The notes below the pieces were generated by a model that did not search any database, was not told the origin of the DNA, and saw nothing but the letters and a program-made list of their open reading frames with translations. From positions 10,976,501-11,040,500 of the forward strand of contig NC_057761.1 in assembly GCF_010389155.1 (NCBI RefSeq): 64,000 bases of DNA. Direction: 5' to 3'. This document shows positions 10,310-21,072 of this stretch, piece by piece. Every line of letters starts with the position of its first letter. Positions within the stretch are counted from its first letter, which is position 1. The stretch is from Erigeron canadensis. Its lineage: Eukaryota; Streptophyta; Magnoliopsida; Asterales; Asteraceae. The position numbers and the translations under genes are program-made.

Positions 10310-12411
10310 ATGGCTGACGGAGAACACTGCCCGAGGACACCTAATTCGGGGACGCCAAGGACACCACAGGTAAGACTGGATCCTCAAGATGGGTTCTCTT
10401 TCGACACACCTGGGCCAAGTCACCGTTCCACTACATTAGGTGGTTACGGTACGGGCTTGGGTGGAACCTCGAATTTTCAAAACACCTCAATAAGATCAGA
10501 ATTTCAGAACCCGGATCAAGACAGGCCTGCAAGGGCATTCCAAGAGAGACACCAGGACGGGTCTCCACCGTATGGCCATACGGTAGGACATTCTGCCGCA
10601 GAAGAACATGCGACAGATAGGATTGTAGTGCCTGAACGCGCCCTAGAACGTTCCCCCCAAGAAGAGCATGCACCGGAGGGACCTCCACCTGGACCGAGTG
10701 GATCCACTATTTCGTTGCGAGACTCAGGGTTAGGAAGTCCTACGCTACAAGAACGTAACCCATCCGGAGCTCCGGCATCCACACAAGGCCGGAGCCCGAG
10801 AGGCGCAACGATGGATTCATGGCCACACCCTTCCAGAGGCGCGACCCAGAACAGAGTAGGCCAGGCTTCGTACACATAACCCAACGGATGCAGGTCCCTC
10901 CAGTAGGAAACATTGGAGCAACGACATCAGCAACGCATGAAATAAATGATGCATATGTACGAGAAAACTTTGACGTAATGAGCACAATTATGAATCGTTT
11001 GAGGACAGCCGGCCAAATCCGCGGTGTCACCAGGAATTTGGAGAACGAATATGACTCCGATTCAGTGGATGAGTACATCGAAGCAGAGCTTCCACCGAGG
11101 AGGGCCACCAGAGGAACAACTCTCCAATAAGAGCGAGAGCCTCAGGCAAACATAACCCGGCCCAGAAGAACAGAGGCACGAGTAGAAGAAAGATCGGCCT
11201 CAACGATTCAAAGGGAAAGAGCAATCCAGGAGCAAATCCGCGGACGCTCACCTACAGCCAACAGGGGCCCGGAGATTCATCCGGAGGCACGACATAACGA
11301 AGGCAGGTCGAGGGGAAACCTACTTGGGTTCCCCCGAGCCAGAAGGAACGTGATCTGATAGGATTATGACCCTTACGAGCAGGAAGATACGGAGCCAGTT
11401 GACCTTTCTCACCTGGTCAACCCGGAGAGCCCGTTCTCCCTTGCCACACAAAGCCATCCCCTGCCGGCAAAAATGAAGTACCCATAACACCTAGGGTACT
11501 ATGACGGGAAGAGTGACCCGGATGATTTCCTTAAAAAGTTTATCGGAGCAGCCCTAATTTAGAGGTGGGATATGCCGACTACGTGCCACGCGTTCTCGTA
11601 CTCGTTAACTGATGATGCACGGGAATGGATCGACGGGTTACCAAGAACCAGCATAGACAACTTCGAAACACTGAAAAATAAATTCAAAGGACAATTCAGT
11701 ATGCAGAAGAAGCATAGGAAGACCCACATAACCGTGCACAATATCAAGCAAAAAGAAAACGAAAAAACAAGAGATTTCATTGTGAGGTACACAAATGAGA
11801 CACAACAAGTACGGGGACTCATACATGGGCTGCGTGCAGTAGAACTTATTGAACACCTGAGTACCGATCTACCCGAAACTTACGATGGGTTAACAAGTAA
11901 AGCTCACATCTGGTTGGATGCCAGGGAAACAACAAGTGGTGACTCCTCCCTGGGTAGAAAAAGGAAGGAATACGGAGGAAACGAAAGGTTTTCTCGCTAC
12001 GGGCGAGAAGATAACCAATGGGGTGGTAGAGAGAAAGATAGCGGAATAGATATCTTATCTAACCTCACCAAAACCCCGAAACAGATCCTCCTCACGGAGC
12101 GAGTTGCTTCATGATTCCCGATCCCGATGAAGCTCATCACAAAGAATAAAAATATGGAAAAGTACTGTGAATACCATAGAGATCACGGACACGATACAAA
12201 CAGTTGTAGAAATTTAAGACGGGCAATAGAAGAAGTTGTGGAGTCCGGGAAGCTAGACCACCTTGTTAAAGGAATCAGGCAAGCAACCAGAATTAAAAGC
12301 GAAACAGATAAATCCGAAAAAACACCACCGGCACAGATCCTCACAATACGATCTGAAATATACAGAGACCCCCCCCCCCCCAAGAGCAACTGTACCAGTT
12401 CTCGTCACTAA
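10310..12411 (+). pseudogene. Tat element 1 gag polyprotein, broken
   Basis: The ATG at 10310 follows the primer site by about 55 bases and starts MADGEHCP. The frame breaks several times: segments at 10310-10879, 10819-11130, 11572-12114 and 12127-12411 must be read in different frames or across stops. The N-terminal part is rich in Pro, Gly, Ser and Arg and looks disordered. The segment at 11572-12114 carries the retrotransposon gag domain (YSLTDDAREWIDGLP, then FKGQF, then TRDFIVRYTNE). The last segment has a zinc-knuckle-like CEYHRDHGHDTNSC with the CX3HX4HX4C spacing common in Tat and Athila gag proteins. Gag would form the virus-like particle. No intact product can be made. Confidence 0.8.
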
Positions 12412-12440
12412 AGGATATCATCCCTTCTAGTGAACCGATT

Positions 12441-12788
12441 ATGATCGAAGCCAACATCTTAGGGCTAATAATGAGGAACGTCCAGATAGACGGTGGTAGT
12501 GAATGCGATAATCTCTATGAAAAATACTTCTCCGAATTACCGAAAAGTGTTAGGGAGAAATTGTGCAGGGTAGATAAGCCACTGATAGGATTCGCAGGAG
12601 AGTGGACATGGCCTATTGGAGAACTCTGGACAGAAGTCACTATCGGAGAATACCCGAACTGGAGAACAGAAAAAATAGTGTTCCTAGTTGTCACAACGAA
12701 CTCTGGAAATAATGCAATCCTAGGTAGGGAAGCGATGCGACAGTTTGTGATCGTGGCATCGACGATCCACTCGCAGATAAAATTCTAG
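12441..12788 (+). pseudogene. Tat element 1 aspartic protease remnant
   Basis: The frame contains VQIDGGSECDNLY, the position of the catalytic D-(T/G)-G of retroelement proteases, then FAGEWTWPIGE, and ends with AILGREAMRQFVIVASTIHSQIKF, the usual ILGR motif and C-terminal block. It is close to the protease of element 2 at 22903-23412. The frame ends at a stop just where the linker to reverse transcriptase should start. The following 12837-13055 is Lys/Glu/Arg-rich and resembles that linker but leads nowhere. The DGG version of the active site is common in this lineage. Confidence 0.75.
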
Positions 12789-13542
12789 AGTGAGGTGGGG
12801 ATAACAACATTGTCATCAAACCTACTGAAATGAAAGTTGCAAGGGAACAGACCGAGCTCTTCTGACAACGAAGAGAAAGAAACACTCCGCCACTCACCAG
12901 AAAGAAGATCCCCAGGAGCACCATCGCTTGAACGAAAGGGACGCAAGCAGAGCAAAGGAGCCAAAAAGAACAAATTCAGAGGCTCGGGGAGAAGAACGGA
13001 GGCCCATGGAGACCTCCGTCAAAAAGTAAACTCCCTAAAAAGACAAAAGGGATAAGCCCGGATTAGCTACCCGGATAAGTCCCAAAAAAGGAAGGTAGCA
13101 GCTAGGAACTTTACTATGTAATGTCCTCCTGCCAATTATTTTTTTAATAAAATAAAGCTTCCAACAAAATTTTTTAAGATCGATCAAATAATAATAAACG
13201 CGCGTAATAAAATAAAATTGAAAGACTTCGTGTAAATGTTTAAGAGGATGCTCATTAAGACATTCACGAAGCATAAAGAGCCTCCCGAAGTCCAAAGGGA
13301 ACGACCAAAAAACCACTCAAAGACGGACTCATCATGCATGACAAAGTTAAGGGTAGGTTAATATTGCGGGTATTATAAATATATAAGGCCTCCCCCAACA
13401 TAAAAGGAGGCCAAAGAGAGCAGTTGTTTAAAGGTACAAAGGCCATAAAAAAGCGTGATCGTTTAAACGGCACGCATGCCACCAAATAAAGACTGTCTAA
13501 AGAAACATTGTTCGCATCATCAAATCACAAAGACCAGAAGAG
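12789..13542. other. Deleted pol region and spacer of Tat element 1
   Basis: After the protease remnant there is a charged, linker-like stretch (12837-13055), then non-coding AT-rich sequence. Reverse transcriptase, RNase H and integrase are absent, so roughly 3 kb has been lost compared with element 2. The antisense gene's stop codon lies at the right edge (13543). Confidence 0.65.
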
Positions 13543-15565
13543 TTAGGGGACAACCTGCAAAAGATCGGAGGGAGAAGCATCAGGATCAGCTACAAGCCTG
13601 CGAAGGTACTCGGAGTCAATATTGGCAAGATCATCAAGTATGGAATCAAGGCGAGCAGCTGTGTTTTTGGGGGTATTGCGGCCCTCTAGATCGATCGTTC
13701 CATCTACAGCTAGAGCAAGCATTAATCCCACTTCTACATCGACCCTGTTCAAGTTACAGACCTTGGACAATAGCTTGCCAACTTCCGGGCCATTGATGAA
13801 GGACTTGCAAACATAGGGGATGACCTCTATAATCAGTCTCCCATATTTCCCCGCCTTATCTGCAAGTGCATCCTGCGCCTCCTTCACCACACCATCTTTT
13901 TCTCGCACCTGATCTCCCAAAGACTCTACCTCCCTCTCCGTCTCAGCAATGATCCTTTGCGCATCAGTCCTCGCAGCGCTTAGCTCTGACTGCAAGGCCC
14001 CACAGTCCAACTCCAGGTCACTCACCTTTGCCTCCAAAGCAAGCTTCTCTGTCATCAACCGCTTATATTGCTCCTTTGAGGGACCAGAATCTTCAGCAAT
14101 TTTCCTGCAACCTTAAGTCCATAGCACTGCCAATGATGGCATTGCAGAAGATAGAGCGGTTATAGAAAGATGACAACTCAGGAATGCTCAGGCCCATCAA
14201 ACTGTTTACCCATCCTGGAGGAGCAATGCTTTGAATATCACGGTGACTAGTGGAAGGGTCCAGAACCTCTTGAAGAGGATCAAAGGCTGCGCAACCAAAA
14301 ATAATCAAAAATCAATGTGGAACAATCATGGTAAAGGAAAAACAAGTAGCAGAAGGACTTACATGGTGACTGTGGAGGGACCCTATTAGCCTTCCGCCTT
14401 ATCTTCTTCGATCGATGGCTGCCAGACCTCTTCGACATAGTCTTCCTCTTCCTTAAATGGCTACCAACAGTGTTCTCGCGGGCCTCCACCTCTTCAGCTA
14501 CATCCTCACGACCATCATCTGAAACGTCGACAACATCCTCCACAGTCTCAAAAGCTGCAGGGGTAGAAGTCTCAGGAAATTCATTCGGGACAGGCCCTTC
14601 CTGAGCTATAGTAGGAGGGACAGGTGCAGGATTGAGAGGGACAGCTGGCTCAACAGGCCCTTCCTGAGCCATGGTGGGAAGAACAGGCTCAGGGACCACC
14701 GGTACAGCAGGTTCAACGGGCGGAGGAGCCAGAGCCACCGGTGTAAACACAACACCAGCCAATGCAGGCTGCCTATCAATGAGTTGTTTAAAAGACATCT
14801 CTGCAAAGAAAAGCAATACAAATAACCATTTGTCCTATCTTGCAAAAGGAAAGAAAAAGTGTAGAGAAGTTAGCCTACCCCGACCATCCAGTTCAATTGT
14901 AAAATCCAAGGTGCCACATTCCCAATACCTTGCAACTCGGGACTTAAATAAACAGCTTCCGGGTATATACACAATTTCAACCTATAAGAACACAAGACAT
15001 CTACATTCGCCTGCCTAACACCAAACACACTCGGGGGACCTATCGACTCATACTTTAACCTATACCTATCTAGCAAACCACTATGAGCAGGCGGAACTAA
15101 CGTTTGATCAACGAAGACAAACAAATTCTTCCAATCCCTAACCTCAACACCACCAGCAACAAACAGCTCGTAGTCACCATTTTTTGACACAGTAACCCAA
15201 TCACCAGACTCTTTCAATTTATAAAAGAAATTGAATAAGGCAACAGAAGGTTGTACACAGTTCGCAAAACAAAGTACTTGGAAAGCAATGATTTTTGCAA
15301 TGCCAGTTGGGTGAACAGCAGATATATGGCACCGGTAGTAATCTACAACCGCAAGAAAGAAATCCGAAAAAAGAATCCTAAGGTTACCCTATGAAAAAGC
15401 TTTCACATATATACCAACAAAACCCGTTAGAGGATCACATATGGATTGATCCCCTTCTAGGTACCGAACCAAGTTAGGGTTTTGGGAAAAATAAGCACCT
15501 ACAAAGCTCTGATAGGCAGAACGATCTAAGGTATTGGTAATATCCTTTATTCCTCGTTTCGACAT
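13543..15565 (-). pseudogene. Antisense three-exon gene of Tat element 1 (Transposase_28 / 'putative gypsy type' family)
   Basis: Exons on the minus strand are 15565-14879, 14800-14363 and 14286-13543. Introns have donors GTAGGC and GTAAGT and acceptors TTTGCAG and GCGCAG. Exon 1 starts at MSKRGIKD and contains the block DFFLAVVDYYRCHISAVHPTG, then LKESGDWVTV, then DWKNLFVFVD, resembling the Pfam family named 'putative gypsy type transposon'. Exon 2 is Pro/Glu-rich and ends with a basic KRKTMSKRSGS stretch that could be a nuclear localisation signal. Exon 3 is a coiled coil followed by EVIPYVCKSF. Breaks seen: one in-frame TAG at 15389-15391, a frameshift late in exon 1, and one near 14107. 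Element 2 has the same exon plan. Function is unknown; antisense ORFs are known in Tat-lineage elements. Confidence 0.75.
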
Positions 15566-15942
15566 TATGGAAAACAATGAGGAGAAGAAAATGGTGTACC
15601 TGGTTAAACTTCTATCGAATCAAAGAAAAACGAAAAAGGGGAGATGAAGAGCAGAGCCAACAAAGGGAAGCAAAAATAAAACCCTTATTTTGTGGTGAAA
15701 ATTTGTATTTATATGGGTCATAATAATGGGTAACTACCCGGTGGTAAATGACAATGAGAGATGTGCCAACAAGTTGTCACTAAAGGATAAATAGTCATTG
15801 TGACTTAGCTGAGAAGACTAATGGGTTAACAAAGCAGTGGAGCACAGAAGCATGTTTCTTTTGCCTTCGAAGGTACGATACTTAACTTGTTCTTCGATTT
15901 TTTGAGTTTAATGCGATATTTTACAGATAAAACCTCCCATCA
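15566..15942. other. Putative promoter region of the antisense gene / element 3' UTR
   Basis: Non-coding stretch between the antisense gene start and the 3' LTR. On the minus strand it would hold that gene's promoter. ATTTATATGGG at about 15709-15719 (plus strand) reads CCCATATAAAT in reverse, an acceptable TATA box about 145 bases upstream of the ATG. Confidence 0.4.
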
Positions 15943-15955
15943 GACTAAGGGGGCT
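15943..15955 (+). other. Polypurine tract of Tat element 1
   Basis: GACTAAGGGGGCT lies immediately before the 3' LTR start TGATGATATACC; its purine-rich core AAGGGGG is the expected plus-strand primer. Confidence 0.7.
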
Positions 15956-16575
15956 TGATGATATACCCATATGGAGCTCTAGGTCCATATCCGAAGCAGA
16001 AGCAGAATACAAAGTCACCTTTGTACAGGTAAAGCTACTTTATACTCATGACGGAGCTTGACCTCCGCTCATCATAACTACCTCGAAGCTCTAAAGGTAA
16101 CGAATACCCGGCTCTGAGGAGATATATAATAAAAATCGGATCAAGATCTCCCCCGTAAATAATCTATTAAATATATACCAAAGCTCCGATATACTCGGAC
16201 GTAACTTGGTAACATGATTACCACAAATCTCCTCAAGAAGGAAAGAAGATATTCACAAAGGAGAAAAAGATTTACCCTAATTCTCTTACCATCCTCTCCA
16301 AGTTATCTAACCTCTATAAATAGAGGAGGAAGCCTCATGGCACAATATTATATAGATTCACACACCATACGAGTTATACCTTCGATACTCAAAACCCTCT
16401 CACGAGTTTATTCGACCTCCGAATAAACCCTAAATCGACCAAATCGACGTAGATCAAAAACCATCCGGCGTAAAGCAGTCTTTCGGACCCTCTGACCGTA
16501 AGGGAATCGCCGATAAACACCCACAATCTCACTCACATCTTTGGTTGAGCCATAGTGCGATTATTTGATGAAAAA
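15956..16575 (+). repeat. 3' LTR of Tat element 1
   Basis: 620 bp, from TGATGATATACCCATATGG to the end TTTGATGAAAAA; the canonical CA end seen in the 5' LTR has mutated to AA. It keeps the segment missing from the 5' LTR, including CCTCTATAAATAGAGGAGG. Target repeat CCAAT follows. Confidence 0.85.
16315..16322 (+). promoter_or_regulatory. LTR TATA box
   Basis: TATAAATA inside a small inverted repeat, CCTCTATAAATAGAGG. The same box is present in the LTR fragment at 17714-17723 and, reversed, in the element 2 LTR at 23961-23969, which supports its role as core promoter of the family. Confidence 0.65.
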
Positions 16576-17516
16576 CCAATCAAGCTTGATTGGATACTCC
16601 GGCGGAGTACTCCAGTGAATTACTCCGGCGACATTGTCCAATCATATTTGATTGGTCAAGCCAATGAAGCTTGATTGCTAATCACTAAGCCACTAACGCC
16701 ATCGAATCTTCTCCGGCGACTTCTCCAGCTAATCAATTTTGTTTTCGGGTGGATACGAAACGGGCCAGAGGCCCTTATTCGTTCTACACTGGCCGTCAAG
16801 GGACGCATATGGGAATGGTATGGATTTGATGGGCGGCGATCTAAGAGATGGTGGAATGTGATATTTCCGGCGACACTGTGATTTTTCCGGCGAGCTCAGA
16901 AATAGTGTTTATTAGCTAGGGTTTGTGCGGAATGTGCATCTGAGTAATTTGGTACAAGTTTCATGCATTAATTCGAAGAAACAACAAAGCTATAGTGTTT
17001 TTAATTTTTTCGGCGAGTTTTTCAATGTTTTCGGCGAGTATAGATCGGATTAATTTTTGGTCAGGGTTTGTTCGCGGTGTGATTGTGAGTGTTTTGGTGT
17101 AAGTGTGATATTCTAATTTGAAGGAACGAAGGTTTTTTCGGCGTTTGAAGTTTTCCGGTGATGTTGTTGCATTTTATCGCTAGAAAAGGAGAGGGGAGAA
17201 AGAGAGTGAGTGTGTGTGTGTGTGTGTGTGGTGGTCCCCGTCGCCGTACAGAGTTAAAGGTGGAGATGGCGGTAGTTCAAGATCCCGTCGCCGGAGAGCC
17301 GTTGTCAGAAAAGCGGGGGAGAGAGAGAGTCAGATTGTATGTGTGTTTGTGTGTGTTTGGTGGGGGGAAGGAGATGAGAGGAAGGGGGAGGGAGGATATT
17401 AAGGGTAGGGATTTATTCTTGAGGGGATAATCCAATGGTCAAGATTTGTTCCCTGGTTTCCAAGGAAAATTCAAGCCTCAAACGAACAATAAAGGAGGAA
17501 GAGATATACAATAAAG
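16576..17516. other. GC-richer spacer between the two Tat-related regions
   Basis: Begins with the resumed tandem repeat (16576-16670), then a stretch with many CCGGCGA/TCGGCGA words, a (GT)n run at about 17210-17230 and another GTGTGTTTG-rich segment. Read on the minus strand, the C-rich CTCTCTC runs, CA repeats and GGCGACGG words look like the 5' region or UTR of a plant gene or a transposon that captured one. No coding frame is recognisable. Confidence 0.45.
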
Positions 17517-18029
17517 GAGATATACAATAAAGGACTGATATAATCTATTCTACAATTAATCTTATTAAAGATATATACTAAAGCTCCAATATACTCGGAC
17601 ATAATTAGATAACAAGATTACCACAAATCTCCTCAAGAAGGAAACAAGATATTACAAAGGAGGAAGAGATTTACCCTAATTCTCTTACCCTCCTCTCCAA
17701 GTTATCCACCCTCTATATAAATAGAGGAGGAACCTCACGACATATTCATTCTAATCATCCTTAAACCCTTAAGTCGAGCACAAATCAACTTATAAAACCC
17801 TAACAACTTATTCAACCTCCGAATAAGTCTTTTACATAATTCCAAAATCCTAACACACGGTTTATTCATCCTCCAAGTAAACCCTAAGTCAAACGAATCG
17901 ACTTAGCCATCAAACCATCCGGCGTAAAGCGGTCTCTCGGACCCTCTGACCGTAAGGGAATCACCGTTCCACACCCACAACCCAGCTCACACCTCCGGTT
18001 GAGTCATAGTGCGATTATTTGATCAAACA
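17517..18029 (+). repeat. 5'-truncated LTR, orientation opposite to the adjoining element 2
   Basis: Homologous to the last ~510 bp of the Tat LTRs (landmarks CTCCAATATACTCGGAC, CCACAAATCTCCTCAAGAAG, TATATAAATAGAGGAGG, CCATCCGGCGTAAAGCGG, the end TTTGATCAAACA). It lacks the first ~200 bp. It ends at the exact terminal CA, and the next bases are not a primer-binding site but the middle of element 2's antisense gene. Two explanations fit: a plus-strand element inserted into element 2 and lost most of itself, or an LTR end attacked the element's own interior. Confidence 0.8.
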
Positions 18030-19525
18030 CTGATGTATGGGGGTGGAAGAATGAGTTTGTGTTTATCGAGTGCTCCGTGATTCCTGAAGCTTATGTGTCG
18101 TTACTTGTTGGTGAGAAGCCAACTAAGTTTAAGGAGGCAGCTCCTCCTCATGCCCTTGAATTACCCCTGTATCATCGGCTTCTGCAGAATCCGGTCAAAT
18201 TAGACCGCTATTCTGACGTTGTGTTGCATCAGGCTGGTATACTGAAGTAGTGGCCTGAAGGAGTCGATGCCAGAATTTGTGTTGGAGGGACTGATAAGTG
18301 CCTTTATACCTTCCCCTTTTGTTGGTTTTATTTAAGATAGATATCTCTTGATATGGCTCTTTTTCTTTAGAGGTTACATTGGCTGAGTTTGTGAAGGATC
18401 CGTTATTGGAATGTCAGCCAAGGGTGTCTGTGATTGCTGCGAATCTATCATCTGTGGAGGCCGTTAGTCGTGAGTTTGTGGATGTTGAGAGGGAAATCCC
18501 ACCTGCTGCTACTCCTTCCAAGAAGAGGAAGGTCTCATCGAGGTCATCTTCAAAGACCTCAAGGGGAAAGGCAAAACCTCAGTCCATTTGTGATACTATG
18601 TTGTTAGGTGAACTTCAGCCTAAAGAAATGAAGCTTAGTAAGTATCCCTTTATTGTTTATCTTTGTTGCCTCGGTGTTTGCTCATGGTTGTGTTTCATGT
18701 ATGACAGATGTTCCTGAGCCTGATGTATTGGAGAATGCTTTGCTTCACTTTGTCCCCGAGGACAGGATTCGAGAACTTATGTCCTTGGATGCAGGGAATT
18801 TGCAGGCTTCTCATAACCAGCTTGTTTATATGAGTACCTTAGTTGGGACGGTTGTAGGTGCTCGTCTTTGTTTATTGGCTCAACAGAAAGAAGATATGGA
18901 GGGGCAGTTTGCTAACTTGAGGGGGCGTGGTCGTGAGGAGGGTTCTTCTGTTTGTGAATCTTGTCACGGGGAGCAGTTCTTTATTGCTCGTTTGCAGAAT
19001 GAGCAGCTTTTTTTGAAGAGGCAGTTAGCTGAACAACGGGAGCAATGTGTTGTTCTTGTTAAACAGATGCAGGGTGCTCAAGCAAAGATGAATCATCTGG
19101 GGGCTTACTGTGAATCCAGTAAGAAGACCATAGATGAAAGGGACGCCCATGTCGTTGAGCTTGAGGGCCAACTGGCGGAGGCTAACCAAAGGGCTGCTGC
19201 TGCGGAGTTGAAGTCAAAAAGGGTTATATCTAAGGTTATCCCTTATGTTTGTACTGAGCTGATCAGAAGTGAGGAGGCTGGCATGTTGTTGGCGGAGGTG
19301 GTGAATGCCAACCGTTCTCAGGGGAGGGTGTCAGTCCTCACTCAGTTAGCCGGGGATGGGTTGATTTCCCTGGCGCCGGATTTTTCTGACCAGACTGCAA
19401 AAAGAGTGTTAGCAGCCGAAGACGCCCTTGCCCACGCGGATCTCCCTTTTGTGAAAGGTATCTCTGCCAATGATTCTGCCTCAGTCGAAGAATTGCTCCA
19501 GAAGAAACCCCGCTCCTCATCTTAA
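18030..19525 (+). pseudogene. Antisense three-exon gene of Tat element 2, 5' truncated
   Basis: Exons 18030-18293 (truncated at the junction), 18371-18637 and 18708-19525. The first begins in the middle of the domain (WKNEFVFIECSVIPEAY, matching DWKNLFVFVD of element 1) and has a TAG after GILK. Its donor reads ATAAGT where GTAAGT is expected. Exon 2 has the basic KKRKVSSRSSSK stretch. Exon 3 carries a coiled coil with CESCHGEQ and the conserved KVIPYVCTELIRSEEAG. Exon joins are in phase 1 at both introns, as in element 1. The copies have diverged greatly in sequence but keep the exon plan, which argues that the gene was selected for in the family. Confidence 0.75.
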
Positions 19526-19830
19526 TCAATATTTGTAAACATTAATATCTCTTTTCGTTATACTCTATGCACATTTTGATTTCTATCTTTGTTAAAGATT
19601 TATATCGGCGTGCTTGAGTTTTAACCAAGCTTATATCCATATATATAAATTTGTGTTGTGGTTATGTTGGATTTAATGAGCGTCCTCTTACTCCAACGTT
19701 TAGGTTTTTTAATTACTGTACGTACTTATAATTATATTTGCGAAAGGTTGCGACCCTGTTCGCTTAAATTTTGTTTTTTATTAAAAGACTTGCTCCAAAT
19801 TGAGTGGTACACATTTTTGGAGCTTTGTCC
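19526..19830. other. Spacer between convergent integrase and antisense gene
   Basis: About 300 bp of AT-rich DNA separates the two convergent coding regions. No terminator-like structure or further frame is evident. Confidence 0.5.
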
Positions 19831-20853
19831 TCAATGGTAGAAGCGGCGGAGGTTTACTGCGTTCCATGGCCTTCCGACTGACTTGTCTTCCATGTCGACC
19901 AAGTCGTATGTTCCGTTACCGTAGGCCTGGGTTACTTTGTATGGTCCTTCCCATGTCTGGACAAGTTTTCCTTTTTCCTCTTCACCACTCTGACTATTTA
20001 ATCTGAGCACGTAATCTCCTGGTTTGAAGGTTGACTTCCACACCCTTTTATTGTAGTAATTTTCTACTTTTTGTCGGTAGGATGTTGCTCGGATCGCCGC
20101 TATTTCCCTTCTTTCATCCAAGATGTTGAGGTTTATCCGGAGGTTTTCATTGTTGTTCTCCGTTTCCATGTTGGATACTCTACAGGTGGAGACCTGGAGT
20201 TCTGTTGGTAAAACTGCTTCTGATCCGTATACCAGGCTAAATGGGTCTCTTTTGTTCCTCTTTTTGGCGTGGTCCTTAATCCCCATAATACTAAGGGTAT
20301 ATCATCGATCCATCCCTTTCAAGTGGGTCCCAGTCTTTTCTCAATGCCTTTGACTAGGTCTCGATTTGTTACTTCGTCCATTCCGTATTTTTAACCAGCT
20401 ACAGATATCTGGGAATGTGCCCTCGGAGAATTGTTTCCCATTGTCGGAGATGATAATATGCACCACCCCAAATTGGAAAATTATATGATTTCTGTCAATG
20501 GTTTTGCTTCTACCCATTTGGTGAAGTAGTCGATTGCAACGATCAAAAATCTGGGTACTGACGGTGATGCTGGTAGTGGTCCAACTATGTCGATTCCCCA
20601 TTGTGCAAAGGGCCAGGTTGAGATAACGGAGGTCATGTCTTGTTTTGGCATTCTACTGACATTTGCGTGTAATTGGCCATTTACGCATACTTGTATTGTT
20701 GCTGATGCGTCCTGATGCATGGTTGGCCAGTAATAGCCGAGTCATAGTATCTTTGCTACTATCGATCTTGGCCCAGCATGATGTCCGCAGACCCCTCCGT
20801 GTGTTTTCGTTATTATCAGATTTGCTTCGTTTGGCCCGACGCACCTCAGCCAT
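19831..20853 (-). pseudogene. Tat element 2 integrase, frameshifted
   Basis: Fragments in order: a zinc-finger remnant (HGGVCGHH then CNG and MPK), the catalytic core start GIDIVGPLPASP with FLIVAIDYFTKWVEAKPL, the second catalytic block IISDNGKQF (in a shifted frame near 20400-20440), and a C-terminal part with PFSLVYGSEAVLPTE. It ends with WEGPYKVTQAYGNGTYDLVD, the GPY/F module that binds chromatin or DNA in gypsy integrases. The final ERREIAAIRATSYRQKVENYYN block is also characteristic. Frame changes near 20290-20340 and 20480-20600 disrupt it. Confidence 0.8.
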
Positions 20854-21072
20854 GGGGTTAGAAAGGCTTTTTATTACAAAACTCCGTCCGTTAATTTGAA
20901 CTGAGGCGCATTAATTCTTATTTTCAGAGCTTCATTCTTATCCTCTGGGAGGAGCCCACTCACTAGGTATTCCTTTATAGGCTTCAACCAGTTGTTCGGG
21001 TCTTCTACAATTGTTATTAGTACTTCTTTTCTTTCTATTGATCTGTCTTCGAGGACTTTTATCAGAATGTCT

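Larger units (their letters stand above)
9683..16575 (+). mobile_element. Tat-type Ty3/gypsy element 1: gag and protease remnants plus antisense gene, no pol
   Basis: Bounded by LTRs that begin TGATGATATACCCATA and flanked by the 5-bp repeats CAAAT (9678-9682) and CCAAT (16576-16580), one mismatch. The unoccupied site can be reconstructed from the tandem repeat it split. A primer-binding site follows the 5' LTR and a purine-rich tract precedes the 3' LTR. The internal region carries gag and protease fragments on the plus strand, then no reverse transcriptase, RNase H or integrase, then a three-exon gene on the minus strand. It would depend on another element for mobility. Element 2 in this window has related LTRs and supplies the missing pol domains. 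Confidence 0.85.

Noticed and set aside
10092..10340. Minus-strand frame across the Tat LTR and primer site
   Set aside because: Lies over LTR, primer site and gag start of the opposite strand; a shadow.
17158..17430. Plus-strand frame over the GT repeat
   Set aside because: Val/Cys-rich translation of a (GT)n microsatellite; low complexity.
13543..19525. The antisense genes as host genes
   Set aside because: Both copies lie inside gypsy elements at the same relative place, so they belong to the elements.
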